IMG/VR virus record: IMGVR_UViG_3300032236_001058
Location: 1 to 25,976 of that record
Length of the DNA: 25,976 nt
Origin: a virus
Reading direction: 5' to 3' (one strand)
Shown piece by piece: positions 1 through 9,780 of the stretch. A program made the translations under genes and the position numbers. Below the pieces are notes generated by a model. That model did no database searches, was not told where the DNA came from, and worked only from the letters and a program-made list of their open reading frames with translations. Numbering within the stretch: the first letter of the stretch is position 1; every line of letters begins with the position of its first letter.

Positions 1-2217
1 GGAGCTTATGCTAACTGGACTCAGTTTACTTCATCTATTAGAGGAAGAAGCTACAATTCGACTTCTCAGAGATATGAGTGGGATCCTGTTATCACACAGG
101 ACGCGGATAGCATCAACATAAATCAAATCGACATACCAATCACTATAGGTGAACAAGTAGAGATCAGAATTAAGTCGATATCAGAAGCAGGATGGCCATC
201 TAATCCAGCATATTCTCAATATTCTAATTCAGTTATCATACCTTTCCCTGATAGCATCAATACTCAAAATGCTCTCAGTGATCTCATAAAGCAAAATCAA
301 GATGCTCTTGCAACAGTTAAATTACAAGAAGCTATCAATGCAAAAGGAATAGAAACACACTTAAGCAGTTCTTTCTATTCAGGCGATCGTTACTTTGCTC
401 ACGATTCTAAAGTAATTGCTTCAGGGTTCGTAGCTACAAACACGCAACAACCGATAGATCTTTTCACTAAGCTGAATGATCTTCAGAACGCAATTCTACA
501 ATTACAACAACAATTATCTGGTGTAAAGGCAGAGATTTCAATTACATTCTTGGACGAAAATGGAGTGGAAACTCAAGTCGCAAGAGACCAAAAGAACTCT
601 CTTTTCGCTGGTTACTATACAGATGCGGTCAATGGACTAAGCATCAAAAAAGGAGCTATTGTTACCAAGACGTTCTTCATTAATATCAAGAACAATACTC
701 AAACTCCTTTAGAACTAGTTTCTAGAATCTGGGGTAGCAGTGATAGGCAGGTGATTGAATCGCAAGATACAGTGAACGGTGGAAATTCTACAATACCTGC
801 TTCAGTCTATAACTACTTAGACAATTACGGAACTTATAATTCATCTGATAGCGATTATAACACAGTGAGAAGATACGATATCGTTCCATTATTGTTAACC
901 AACCCAACAGTTGCTAGCAATAGTAAATATGGAAACATCAATTCACTTGCGCCTTATCAGTCTTGTCAAGTTAAGGGACAATTCATCTACGCTAGATACA
1001 AAGACATTGCAGCTGAACAAGAGTTCTATTCATATCTAAATCCAACCGGTAACAGAATGGATAAATTAGATGATGTAGAAGATTCATATACTAGAACTAC
1101 AGCTACTACAACCGGAAACAGCTCTCAGTTTATCTGGGGAGGATCTTTCTATTGGGATAGTGGAACTAGTACGTTCTTACCTAGTACTGATTCGGCTTAT
1201 TCTGGATCTGGTGCAGCAACAGGTGACGTATTAGAAGTACACACTAGTCACCCAATGTTAACTAACTTAGATACATTCAAAGCTTTTTACGAAACTCATA
1301 CATACGATACTGGAACTGGATCAGGTCTTGGTGCTACTGTACCAAGCTCATCAGATTTGAGAGCGAATGGAACTCCTATCGATGTATTTGAAACTTGTAC
1401 AGCTGTACAACCTAGCAGCAATATTTTAGGAAGAAAAGTAGCTCTACCTATCTTCAGACATACTAAATTCATCAGCTTATTAGACAGCGATGTAAGAGGC
1501 AAACAACAGCCATACTACTTATTTGAAAAAGTAAATGCAATGGGAAGCTCAGGTACTTATAACATTACAGCTAGCCCTACATTAACAGATTCTTCTATAG
1601 GTATCATCGGTGGCGGTGGAACTTCTTATAATGGAGCAGGCTTAGGTCCTTTCAATTATCAGAGAGCTGTTAAAATGTCATTTGATTCAAACGATCAATA
1701 TCTTCTTGGTAAAAAGAGCTGTGGAGCTTATCTTTTCTTATCAACAGATACTCACGATAGCATTGTGGTAAACGGAAAATCTCAAAATTCTACCAGAACG
1801 GTACAAAACGGTTCAACATATTCTATTAAAATCCCTATTAGCTTCCAATATAGAATGACAGATTATTACGGTGCAGGAACGACTGGTATTGGTAATATCG
1901 GTGGTGATTCTACTGGAAGAACTGTAAATCTTAAGTATACAAAGAGAATGGGAATTGACATATATGTTTCTGGTGGAAATATATTTTCATTCGACATTGA
2001 AGTTACAGCCAAATATTCTCCAGACAACTTGAACTTAGACGTAATACCTAAGGTAGACGTATCAGGTGCTCTTAGCGATCTACAAAATACTATCAGAACC
2101 GTTGCTCCTAGTATCGGTGGCGGTGGCGGTGGTGGAGGCGTGAAATATGCATTAGATCAAAACGGCTACAACAATTTGTATAACCAGGGAACTTTCCAGA
2201 ACATCAATTTGCAGTAG
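1..2217 (+). CDS. Virion (tail/baseplate-type) protein, 5' end outside window
   Basis: The frame is open from base 1 to a TAG at 2215-2217, so 738 residues are visible and the true start lies upstream. A TTG at 550 could be read as a start, but nothing favours it over the open frame before it. The first visible part (about residues 45-82) has alternating beta character with the pattern EVEIRIKSISEAG...YSNSVIIPFP without its first residue exact, which resembles a fibronectin type III strand pair. A Gln/Leu-rich stretch near residues 155-180 could form a short coiled coil. The rest is Ser/Thr/Gly/Asn/Tyr-rich, as in phage tail and fibre proteins, and a run of eight glycines precedes the last 30 or so residues. 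It sits upstream of two more large virion proteins. The exact role is not recognised; a tail or baseplate-associated structural protein is an inference from composition and neighbours. Confidence 0.6.
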   Translation, partial: GAYANWTQFTSSIRGRSYNSTSQRYEWDPVITQDADSININQIDIPITIGEQVEIRIKSISEAGWPSNPAYSQYSNSVIIPFPDSINTQNALSDLIKQNQDALATVKLQEAINAKGIETHLSSSFYSGDRYFAHDSKVIASGFVATNTQQPIDLFTKLNDLQNAILQLQQQLSGVKAEISITFLDENGVETQVARDQKNSLFAGYYTDAVNGLSIKKGAIVTKTFFINIKNNTQTPLELVSRIWGSSDRQVIESQDTVNGGNSTIPASVYNYLDNYGTYNSSDSDYNTVRRYDIVPLLLTNPTVASNSKYGNINSLAPYQSCQVKGQFIYARYKDIAAEQEFYSYLNPTGNRMDKLDDVEDSYTRTTATTTGNSSQFIWGGSFYWDSGTSTFLPSTDSAYSGSGAATGDVLEVHTSHPMLTNLDTFKAFYETHTYDTGTGSGLGATVPSSSDLRANGTPIDVFETCTAVQPSSNILGRKVALPIFRHTKFISLLDSDVRGKQQPYYLFEKVNAMGSSGTYNITASPTLTDSSIGIIGGGGTSYNGAGLGPFNYQRAVKMSFDSNDQYLLGKKSCGAYLFLSTDTHDSIVVNGKSQNSTRTVQNGSTYSIKIPISFQYRMTDYYGAGTTGIGNIGGDSTGRTVNLKYTKRMGIDIYVSGGNIFSFDIEVTAKYSPDNLNLDVIPKVDVSGALSDLQNTIRTVAPSIGGGGGGGGVKYALDQNGYNNLYNQGTFQNINLQ

Positions 2218-2229
2218 TCTATCGTCCTA

Positions 2230-2273
2230 GCATCGCGCAATTAAAATATATAGATTAGAAATAAAGCGCGTGC
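2230..2273 (+). promoter_or_regulatory. GC-rich inverted repeat abutting a start codon
   Basis: Arms at 2230-2238 and 2266-2273 pair over 8 bp, with one unpaired T at 2233. The loop of about 27 bases is almost purely A/T and carries the AATATATAG box. The right arm ends at the base before the ATG at 2274. As RNA it could hide the start region of the 1530-residue gene; as DNA it frames the candidate promoter. The pairing is seen directly and the function is inferred. Confidence 0.4.
2244..2258 (+). promoter_or_regulatory. Candidate phage promoter box (ATATATAGATTAG)
   Basis: The 13 bases at 2246-2258 recur exactly at 18626-18638, and a shorter form recurs in two other gaps. In both exact cases the box lies 25-28 bases before an ATG that begins ATG-GC. 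T4-like phages use a short A/T late box (TATAAATA) read by a gp55-type sigma factor, and this could be the equivalent here. No transcription data are visible, so this is an inference from recurrence and position. Confidence 0.35.
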
Positions 2274-5200
2274 ATGGCTGAAGCTATCTTAGACAAGGCT
2301 TCTTTTCAATTGATTAGAACCAACCCAAAACTTACGACTAACGTGAAGTTAGTGGTCAATAGTGCTGGGAAGATTTTCCTAGAATCATTTGATGCTAATC
2401 AAGTATTGTCAACTTCCAATTACAAGGCATCTCCAGTAGATCCAAAGTCTAGTTACGATAAAGACGTGGCTAACTTTTATACTAACAGAAGTACTCCGAA
2501 AGAGATTGCGTACTCATCATATCAACAGAGCGGTGACAATGCCGTATTGCCTAGCTATGATCTCCAGTACGAAATGTTCTATGCATCTGGTACTGAAGCT
2601 ATTTCTTCTGAAGCTTATACAGAAGATCTTGGTATCTTGGCTCCTCTATGGCTAGAAGAGCAAATGCCTGATCACTTCTTAATATTTAGAATAGATGATC
2701 CCGTTGCTTTTAATTTGGTGAAGCAGAACAGTTCTAGCAATGGAATAGACGTGGCTAACACTCCCGATTATTTTGATCAAAAGATATTACAAGCTTGTAC
2801 ACTGATTAAATCGGTGGATCTTACGCCTGCATCAGACATAGGTTCATATTTAAGAAATTATCGCAATCAGGCGAACTTTCCAGAATCTCCACTATTCTTG
2901 AATCTCCAATCTGATCAGATGACTCAATATAGAGGAATCTCTTTCGCTGAAGGCAGATTCGCAGATAAAGGAGAACTACTCTACAGTGAATTCTACAAGA
3001 AAGATAAGTCGATGATCGAGCAAGAGTACTTTACGACCAGCGGATTCGAGAGAAATGGCGTTATAGTAGCAAACTTGATCAATTTACAATTCTTATTTTC
3101 TGATGCAACTGCTGCAGATTATTCCATCAACAGATATTTCGGTCTTTATGCAAACATGGTGGAAGAAGGGACTTTCAAAATAGACAGTGAAGGATTCTAC
3201 GTCAATTCTACAAAAGAAAAGAATCAAAAACCTGCTTTACCGACAGCCAATGCTCTAGAGACTTTGACATATTTTTCAGTAGAGAACCCAGAAGGTGTGG
3301 TGATGTATTATCAAAATGATAGTTTAGCAACAACTACAGGGGAACCTACATCAGATAGAGTAAACGAAGTAAGTTCAATATTTGTAGTAAAAGATAAAAA
3401 CGGTCTACTGCATTCTTTGAAAAAAGGAGCTCAATGGGACGTTAATTCTGTGAGACTCTCTGATACAAAGGTAAACGTTGCAGACTTTGGAGGTTATACC
3501 GCATCTAATGGATTCTTTGATACGGTTTTATTAGAGGGAAAAGCTAAGGCTTCAGTCAGCTGGAAAATTTCAGGAGAGATTCCTTTAGGCTACACTATTA
3601 ATTTTTACGATGGATCAGGATTCACTCTCACCTTAGAAAGCAATGCAACTCTAGTCAATAATAAATTAGGAGCTAATTCTTATGGAAAGAGCTTTGAATA
3701 TTTTTTCAACGGACAAGGACAACCGATGGACATTGCTAAATCTATAGTTTCTGCTCTAAATTTTTACGGGCAAGGACAAAGATTTTTTAGCGCAATAGCA
3801 CAAGACGATACAGTAATAATATTCTCTAGATTCGGAGGATCTCGTTTTAATAGATTGAATTTTGAAGTAGATGGGACAATCGGGGTGATTCCACAATTGA
3901 CTGTATTCCCTAACAAATACGATTCAGGTAAATTCTATTTCACCGGAGGTTCAGATTATCAAAAATCTCGAGTCAAGATTCCTATGTCTCTTCACTCTTC
4001 TATCGTAGGAAAATACACAGATTTAGAGAACTACAGTAAAGCAGAATGTCTGGGTTATGGGTTATATTTAGACGAGCCGGTCTTCAATCAAGAAGGGGCG
4101 CCTGTACAATTCAAAAATGTAACAAATTACGTCTCAGCTTTCTTTGATGAAGATAATATCAAGAAAAGTAAATCAGGCGGAATTGCAGTCTACGATCTTT
4201 ATAGCATTCCCTTTGGAAGACTTTCGGTCTTCCCAGTAAGAGATTTTGACTTTGACTTTTACAGTAGTCAATATAGTGAAGAAGGCGAACTTGCAGAAGA
4301 GTACAACCAATACAACCAGAACGTTAAATTAGTAAATCCTTCACAGCAGATATTGATGGTTCCTGTCAATCAGGGATCTTATCCTAATATCGTCAATTTC
4401 TATAAAAACGGTGGTTTCACTAAATTACAACCAGTATTAGAAAATACTGCGAACAGCGACATAGAAGAAGTTATCATATTGTCAGAATATGACAGACTAT
4501 TTGAAAACTTTAATAAAAATCTAGCTCTCTTTTCAAGAACAAATCCTAATGTCTGCAAATGGGTATACGATAATTACGGCAAGGATGTAAGAAACAAACC
4601 TTATAGATTCAATTTCTCAGATGCATTCGGGGTCTATAATTTCTCTCCTTCTCCGTTATCTAATAGACAAGATGCTTTATCATTCTCCCATGAATGGTAT
4701 TATCTAGGACAAGTTCCAGATTATTTTTCAGATTCTGGAATGATGAACTCCTGGAGCTATTTCAATTTCACGCCTAATGATAATGTAGGAAGTACTTTAG
4801 GTTTCTTCCAAGACATAACTAGCGATAATTTCGGTGACTTCTTTACTGTAGATCACTTGATTTCTAGTGGAGGTGGATCTCCGATATTTGCATATTTTGA
4901 TAAACAGATCAGATTCTCTAGATTCATCGGAGGCGATAATCAGAATTTTTCACAGACTTTTTTCAGAGGCATTAAAGTCATAGCAAAAGAAAGAGTAGAA
5001 AAAACTGTCCACTTAAATTATAACATAAATTCAATACAGACTGCAAAGAACTCTAATTTCAACGATTATAGATTTGCAGCTATTCTCATACCGACTACTA
5101 GAACTGATAAACCAAATTTCCAGATAAAGGTAGTCAGAAACAAAAAATGGAAGACATTAACGATCATGATATTCTTGAACGTTAATTATCCGACCATGCA

Positions 5201-6866
5201 ACCGGGTGCGAACACTTCTTCTATAGACAGAACTTTGCTCTATAATTTACAAGGCTTGATTAAATCAGGTACTTTTACAGTCTCTGGTTCTAATTTCACA
5301 ACGTTTAACCCGAACATCGGTTCAGCAGTAACTGGATTCTATCCTTCTCCTGTTACGAATTACAATCCAGCTACTTATCAGGTCACAAAAATGTCAGGTT
5401 GGATAAATCCTCTGACCAGCACCGGAACGCCTGGTGGAGTTTATACTATAAGAGGAGTAGGAACTAAATTCTTAACTGAAATAGTCGCTGGCAGCGATGG
5501 ACTTTTAAAAGATATTACTTTTAACGTCGCACCTAATTCATATAAAATCTCTCAAATCACTAAAGTTTTAAGCAACACTACCTTAGAAGCTTTATTAGTA
5601 CAAGAAAACGGATCTGATATTTCACTTCCTCTTTCAGGTGTGAATTTAACAGATTTTAAACATGGTACCTACGGTCTAATCGGTGGTGGTTTCGGAGTTC
5701 TTACTAATAGAATGAATCAAGTGAGCTTCTCTAACATTTACAATATGTTGAACCAAGGTTCGCCAGATGTAATATATGAGACGGTGAGTGAAACTGGGGC
5801 ACTGACGCATAATGATTTCTTAGTCGAACTATCTTCAGGTAGTTTAGACATGAAAGCTTCATATTTGAGATATGTACCTGATCCTAACAAACCAACTGCA
5901 TTTAATTTGCAGGATGTCGTAGGTTATGAGTTTGCAATATCTAAAAACCCTGGAGTGATTCCGATATACAGACAGCCAGGCAACTATAATATTAAATTTG
6001 TGGATCTCTTTAAATTCAAAGATCCTTATTTGCAAAATATTATAGAAAACATAGCGCCTACATCATATAAGCAAAATGTATTGAATCTTTGCAGATATAA
6101 AAATACGCAATTCGATACAAACTATCCTAATTTTGGACAAATCAGAAATTACTTCTTCCATAAAGTAAATTCTACTAATCCGGGTTCTATATTAGAACTT
6201 TCGAGTAATACTTCATATAGCAGCGTATATCCTTTAATCGGAGAAGTTGCAATAGACAAGAGAGATAAATTTTACGTCTTTGCTTCATCTTGGGATCCAG
6301 GGTATTTCACTACATATTTGACTAAAACTAGCAAATCATTGTCACCTGGCACTTTTGCTACCCTTGAACAGAAGAGCTTCTTTGGTTCTAAGTATCTTAA
6401 AGTTCCTCAGACTGTAATATTAGAAAATCTAGATACTTCTGAATTTTCATATTCATACGATAGTCAGAATACACTAACCGTATCTATAGATCTTCAAGCT
6501 AGACTGATTAGATTCTTTAGAGAGAATGCTTATAACATGTTCTTAAAATTTGTGAATCCAGCATATACGAATTTCTCACATACTGATCTTTCACAATTCA
6601 TAAATTCGTATGTAGAAAAGAACGTACTTCCTCTCTACAAATTGAATAATGTCAACATGTATCTCAAAGAAACTGCTGGTGGTACAGATGACTTTAGTTG
6701 GATGGCTTCTAGCAATCTAATTAAGTCTCAAGGTGGCTTGACTATCAATAAGAACTTCAGCATTCAAAAACAACGAGCGGACAGCTTAAATTTCAGTACA
6801 ATATATAGAAAGAAGCTAGGCTACTCAATATCGGTCGGAATCAGCATAAATCTAACTAAGAAATAA
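2274..6866 (+). CDS. Large (1530 aa) virion structural protein of unknown fold
   Basis: This is the largest gene in the window: 1530 residues from an ATG at 2274. It has no Shine-Dalgarno sequence and a GC-rich inverted repeat right before the start. The protein is rich in Asn, Ser, Phe, Tyr and Asp, has no signal peptide or membrane segment, and has the mixed beta composition of phage tail components. I recognise no enzymatic motif. Its stop overlaps the ATG of the collagen-triplet fibre-like gene by one base, so the two are probably translated together. Length and position between two tail-type proteins suggest a baseplate, tail-fibre-proximal or host-adhesion component, but that is inference. 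It is longer than T4 gp7 (about 1030 residues), and I see no clear similarity to gp7 or gp10. Confidence 0.6.
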   Translation: MAEAILDKASFQLIRTNPKLTTNVKLVVNSAGKIFLESFDANQVLSTSNYKASPVDPKSSYDKDVANFYTNRSTPKEIAYSSYQQSGDNAVLPSYDLQYEMFYASGTEAISSEAYTEDLGILAPLWLEEQMPDHFLIFRIDDPVAFNLVKQNSSSNGIDVANTPDYFDQKILQACTLIKSVDLTPASDIGSYLRNYRNQANFPESPLFLNLQSDQMTQYRGISFAEGRFADKGELLYSEFYKKDKSMIEQEYFTTSGFERNGVIVANLINLQFLFSDATAADYSINRYFGLYANMVEEGTFKIDSEGFYVNSTKEKNQKPALPTANALETLTYFSVENPEGVVMYYQNDSLATTTGEPTSDRVNEVSSIFVVKDKNGLLHSLKKGAQWDVNSVRLSDTKVNVADFGGYTASNGFFDTVLLEGKAKASVSWKISGEIPLGYTINFYDGSGFTLTLESNATLVNNKLGANSYGKSFEYFFNGQGQPMDIAKSIVSALNFYGQGQRFFSAIAQDDTVIIFSRFGGSRFNRLNFEVDGTIGVIPQLTVFPNKYDSGKFYFTGGSDYQKSRVKIPMSLHSSIVGKYTDLENYSKAECLGYGLYLDEPVFNQEGAPVQFKNVTNYVSAFFDEDNIKKSKSGGIAVYDLYSIPFGRLSVFPVRDFDFDFYSSQYSEEGELAEEYNQYNQNVKLVNPSQQILMVPVNQGSYPNIVNFYKNGGFTKLQPVLENTANSDIEEVIILSEYDRLFENFNKNLALFSRTNPNVCKWVYDNYGKDVRNKPYRFNFSDAFGVYNFSPSPLSNRQDALSFSHEWYYLGQVPDYFSDSGMMNSWSYFNFTPNDNVGSTLGFFQDITSDNFGDFFTVDHLISSGGGSPIFAYFDKQIRFSRFIGGDNQNFSQTFFRGIKVIAKERVEKTVHLNYNINSIQTAKNSNFNDYRFAAILIPTTRTDKPNFQIKVVRNKKWKTLTIMIFLNVNYPTMQPGANTSSIDRTLLYNLQGLIKSGTFTVSGSNFTTFNPNIGSAVTGFYPSPVTNYNPATYQVTKMSGWINPLTSTGTPGGVYTIRGVGTKFLTEIVAGSDGLLKDITFNVAPNSYKISQITKVLSNTTLEALLVQENGSDISLPLSGVNLTDFKHGTYGLIGGGFGVLTNRMNQVSFSNIYNMLNQGSPDVIYETVSETGALTHNDFLVELSSGSLDMKASYLRYVPDPNKPTAFNLQDVVGYEFAISKNPGVIPIYRQPGNYNIKFVDLFKFKDPYLQNIIENIAPTSYKQNVLNLCRYKNTQFDTNYPNFGQIRNYFFHKVNSTNPGSILELSSNTSYSSVYPLIGEVAIDKRDKFYVFASSWDPGYFTTYLTKTSKSLSPGTFATLEQKSFFGSKYLKVPQTVILENLDTSEFSYSYDSQNTLTVSIDLQARLIRFFRENAYNMFLKFVNPAYTNFSHTDLSQFINSYVEKNVLPLYKLNNVNMYLKETAGGTDDFSWMASSNLIKSQGGLTINKNFSIQKQRADSLNFSTIYRKKLGYSISVGISINLTKK

Positions 6867-9505
6867 TGGCGATCACAATATACGAAATTATCGCATCGGA
6901 CACCATCTCCCAGATGGCAGACAAGGTCAATTACAACTTTGACCAGCTGCTACAAAACGGTGGAGGTCCGGCGGGACCACAAGGACCACAAGGTCCCTTC
7001 GGACCAACTGGCCCTCAGGGCGTCGCAGGTCCTCAAGGAATTAGAGGTTCTAAATGGTTTGAAGGCAGCAGTTTTCCAACTTCTGGCGTAAATACAGGTG
7101 ATCTATTCTTAGACGTGAGTGGTTTAGTTTACGAATATAACGGATCAACATGGGTTTCTACTGGAATTGATTTAGTAGGTACTGGTACTGTGTGGGATGA
7201 AATTAACGGAGCATCTACTAGCATTAGCACTTCTTTGCCGGCTTACACATTTAGATATTTAAGACCTTCAATAAAGTTATCAACTAGTTCAGCCGGCGCA
7301 AGCAATGAACAAGCAGTATTAATCGGTGCAGCACCTTATGGCGCTGCAGATGATCAAGGAATAACTACACCGCCTGTTGATTATGTGACTGATACTTATG
7401 CAGCTGATATCAAAACAGATAATGCTACTCTTTTCGTTCACGCTCCTAAAGAATTAGGTCAAGGCAAGAACATCGTATTGTCTAGAACGATAGGCGATGG
7501 CTCTTCTTCTTTCAATACAGATGTAGTATCAGATATGAGCTACATCACATTAGATTTAGCTGATGGAATTGAAATATCAGGACAAAAGAGAGTAATAAAT
7601 TCTTCGATATACGGATCTTATCCAGAAGGAATTTTGATCAATACACAAGACTCGAGAACGAGGGTTAAATCAGGTAGAAACATAATCATAGAAACTGTAG
7701 ACCCTTTAACAGGTTACAATTCTAGCATATTCGGATCTGATAACAGCGTTGGAAATATCACAGTGCACGCAAAAGAATCTACGCTTTCAGGCTACGGCGG
7801 CGCTGCATTGACTTTGAAAAAAGGAACGAGTGGATCTTACGGTGATGCTATCATTGTCTTAGGTAATGTAAATCCTACGCAACCTGCAGCAGCTGGAGAT
7901 ACTACGATCTTCATGAAAAATGCGGGAACTAGCGGAGACATCATAATGTTATCCGGACGTTCTATAGTAACAACTTCGGGTAGAAGCTTTGCAATCAATA
8001 CACCAGGAGCAGATAATATTTCATTGGATGTTAGAGGCAATACGGCTTCTTCTCAATTGGTCTCTATCAAGAAAAATAATAATTCTGAAGCATTTGGTCT
8101 TTCTACTAGCGGTAGACTTACCCAAGCTTTGGCATTCCCTTCTAACGGTGTAAATTCTACAGATCCAAACTCTTTAGATTATTACGAAGAAGGTTCTTGG
8201 GCTCCTAATTTGGGTGTCTTCAATCCGAATTCAATCAGCGGAACTTTTGGAACTAGTGGAACTAGCAATTACAGTGTCGTAAAATCTAAATACACAAGAA
8301 TCGGTAAGATGATTACCGTTGATGCAGTATTCAATATTACGATACCAGGTTCGCTTAGTTGCCCAGGTTCAATAGATCACTTTGCGGCTAGTTTAATAGT
8401 GACTGGACTTCCTTATCAACCGGACTTAGACAATTCTACAATATCACCTACAAACCCTAACACAGATTACGGAATGCCTTTCTATTCTGCAGGCGCAACT
8501 GGATTGGGAGCAGCATGTTCTACAGATCCTAAAGTTGGAACTGTAAAAGCGTCATTCTATTGCGCAGGGACTAGCGGAGCAGCTATGGCATTCTTCGTAC
8601 AAGATACTAACGATGTCAATATGAGAAGATTGAGTTTTGTAGATTATCAAGGATCTACAAACGCAACTCTTAATTTCAGCGCAACATATCTAATAAGCGA
8701 ACAGGCAAACCCATGTTTAGGTGCAACTAGTGGAACTGGAGGTACGGGTGGTACGGGTGGTACGGGTGGTACAAGTTCGAATAATGGAACTGGAGTCTTA
8801 GTAATTTCTCAGACACAGGCCCCTTCTTCTGCACAACAAATCATAATTGAATCTAGTGATGATTTGATGACATGGACTCAACAAGATACTTTATCTAGAT
8901 CTAGCCCAGGAACAAGCACGAAGACAAATACTACTCTACCTTCATCTTCATACTATAGAGCTAGATTGACCAATAACACTATCGGTAGTGGTGTCGCAAT
9001 GCTCGGTAGGACTTGGGAAATTTCAAGTAGCGGTGGAACTAGTGTCGGACCTATTGCATCTCAAGGGCCTGATACTTCAGGTTATGGTGCATCTATCACA
9101 TGGTACGCTCCTAGTCCTTGGACTTCTGGAAAAGGTTACATCTTTGAAGCTAAGTTCTATGGAGCTGGAAGTTTCACACAAACTGGCAATACTACAGGTG
9201 GAAGCTATCCAAATTATTACAGGTACCAAACATTCACAGTTGGACCTTACGTTAACCCGGGAGACACCTACTATGTAGAAGTTTATAGTCACGTAGTAAA
9301 TTATGTCGTTCAGGCTTATGATACAGCTGCAGACGTTGCTACAGGGTTGATGTATGCCATAAATGCAACATCGACTTCAGATTGGAATTCTGCAGGTAGT
9401 GCACCGTTTGGAGCTTATGCATTCCCACCAACCGCAACGGTATCCGGAACTGATGTGAATGTAACATTGAACTACGCTAACCAAATGGGATGTGGAATAG
9501 TATAA
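6866..9505 (+). CDS. Collagen-triplet tail-fibre-like protein
   Basis: The product has 879 residues, and its ATG overlaps the preceding stop by one base. Residues 1-31 are a short helical head with an NYNFDQLLQNGGG motif. Residues 34-61 are nine uninterrupted Gly-X-Y triplets (GPA, GPQ, GPQ, GPF, GPT and so on), a collagen-like trimerisation stalk common in phage fibres. A long Ser/Thr/Gly-rich beta region follows. A flexible Thr-Gly-Gly linker near residue 626, encoded by a 9-base tandem repeat, separates a C-terminal module of about 240 residues rich in Tyr, Ser and Thr. Head, stalk, shaft, hinge and tip together fit a trimeric tail fibre or receptor-binding protein. The C-terminal module is the likely host-contact part, by analogy with other fibres. 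No enzymatic (depolymerase) signature is recognised. Confidence 0.72.
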   Translation: MAITIYEIIASDTISQMADKVNYNFDQLLQNGGGPAGPQGPQGPFGPTGPQGVAGPQGIRGSKWFEGSSFPTSGVNTGDLFLDVSGLVYEYNGSTWVSTGIDLVGTGTVWDEINGASTSISTSLPAYTFRYLRPSIKLSTSSAGASNEQAVLIGAAPYGAADDQGITTPPVDYVTDTYAADIKTDNATLFVHAPKELGQGKNIVLSRTIGDGSSSFNTDVVSDMSYITLDLADGIEISGQKRVINSSIYGSYPEGILINTQDSRTRVKSGRNIIIETVDPLTGYNSSIFGSDNSVGNITVHAKESTLSGYGGAALTLKKGTSGSYGDAIIVLGNVNPTQPAAAGDTTIFMKNAGTSGDIIMLSGRSIVTTSGRSFAINTPGADNISLDVRGNTASSQLVSIKKNNNSEAFGLSTSGRLTQALAFPSNGVNSTDPNSLDYYEEGSWAPNLGVFNPNSISGTFGTSGTSNYSVVKSKYTRIGKMITVDAVFNITIPGSLSCPGSIDHFAASLIVTGLPYQPDLDNSTISPTNPNTDYGMPFYSAGATGLGAACSTDPKVGTVKASFYCAGTSGAAMAFFVQDTNDVNMRRLSFVDYQGSTNATLNFSATYLISEQANPCLGATSGTGGTGGTGGTGGTSSNNGTGVLVISQTQAPSSAQQIIIESSDDLMTWTQQDTLSRSSPGTSTKTNTTLPSSSYYRARLTNNTIGSGVAMLGRTWEISSSGGTSVGPIASQGPDTSGYGASITWYAPSPWTSGKGYIFEAKFYGAGSFTQTGNTTGGSYPNYYRYQTFTVGPYVNPGDTYYVEVYSHVVNYVVQAYDTAADVATGLMYAINATSTSDWNSAGSAPFGAYAFPPTATVSGTDVNVTLNYANQMGCGIV
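6965..7048 (+). repeat. Collagen-like Gly-X-Y triplet run
   Basis: Nine in-frame Gly-X-Y triplets, residues 34-61 of the fibre-like protein, are encoded with variable codons. The selection therefore appears to act on the protein rather than on the DNA repeat. Such runs form triple helices in trimeric phage fibres. Confidence 0.8.
8741..8772 (+). repeat. 9-base tandem repeat encoding a Gly/Thr hinge
   Basis: Three perfect copies of GGTACGGGT at 8741-8767 plus a partial fourth (GGTAC) encode repeated Gly-Thr-Gly units. The unit is a multiple of three, so copy-number slippage would change hinge length without breaking the frame. Confidence 0.8.
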
Positions 9506-9534
9506 AAATTTTATCAACGTTTAAATAAAAACAA

Positions 9535-9780
9535 ATGACACAGGACGAAAAGAAAAAAGCAAGGGAGTTTGTATACACATACAGCTCAATGTATTCCAAG
9601 ATTGATTCAGCACAGAAAAAAATCGAGGACCTGAAAAAAGAGATGGAACACTTGCAGGAAGAGATGTTGAAGGTGAGAGAAGATGAAAAGATCTTTATCA
9701 ACGGTCTCAGACTCATATATGGTACAGAGAAGATCAATGCAGATTATCTTCTAGAAGCTCTAAAAAATGACGTAGTATAA
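9535..9780 (+). CDS. Small coiled-coil protein, unknown function
   Basis: The product has 81 residues. The ATG follows an A-rich leader (TTTAAATAAAAACAA) without a Shine-Dalgarno sequence. Residues 20-52 are strongly charged, with heptad-like Lys/Glu/Leu spacing predicting a coiled coil. There is no signal peptide or membrane segment. The TAA overlaps by one base the ATG of a membrane-anchored coiled-coil gene, so the two are probably co-translated. The gene lies between the fibre-like protein and a candidate lysis pair, so it could be a fibre-assembly chaperone or a cytoplasmic partner of the lysis proteins. The sequence does not decide between these. Confidence 0.6.
   Translation: MTQDEKKKAREFVYTYSSMYSKIDSAQKKIEDLKKEMEHLQEEMLKVREDEKIFINGLRLIYGTEKINADYLLEALKNDVV

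Noticed and set aside
8988-9278. Alternative + strand frame of 96 codons inside the fibre-like gene
   Set aside because: It is embedded in the Gly/Ser/Thr-rich fibre coding sequence, with no motif and no start context. It is most likely a shadow frame.
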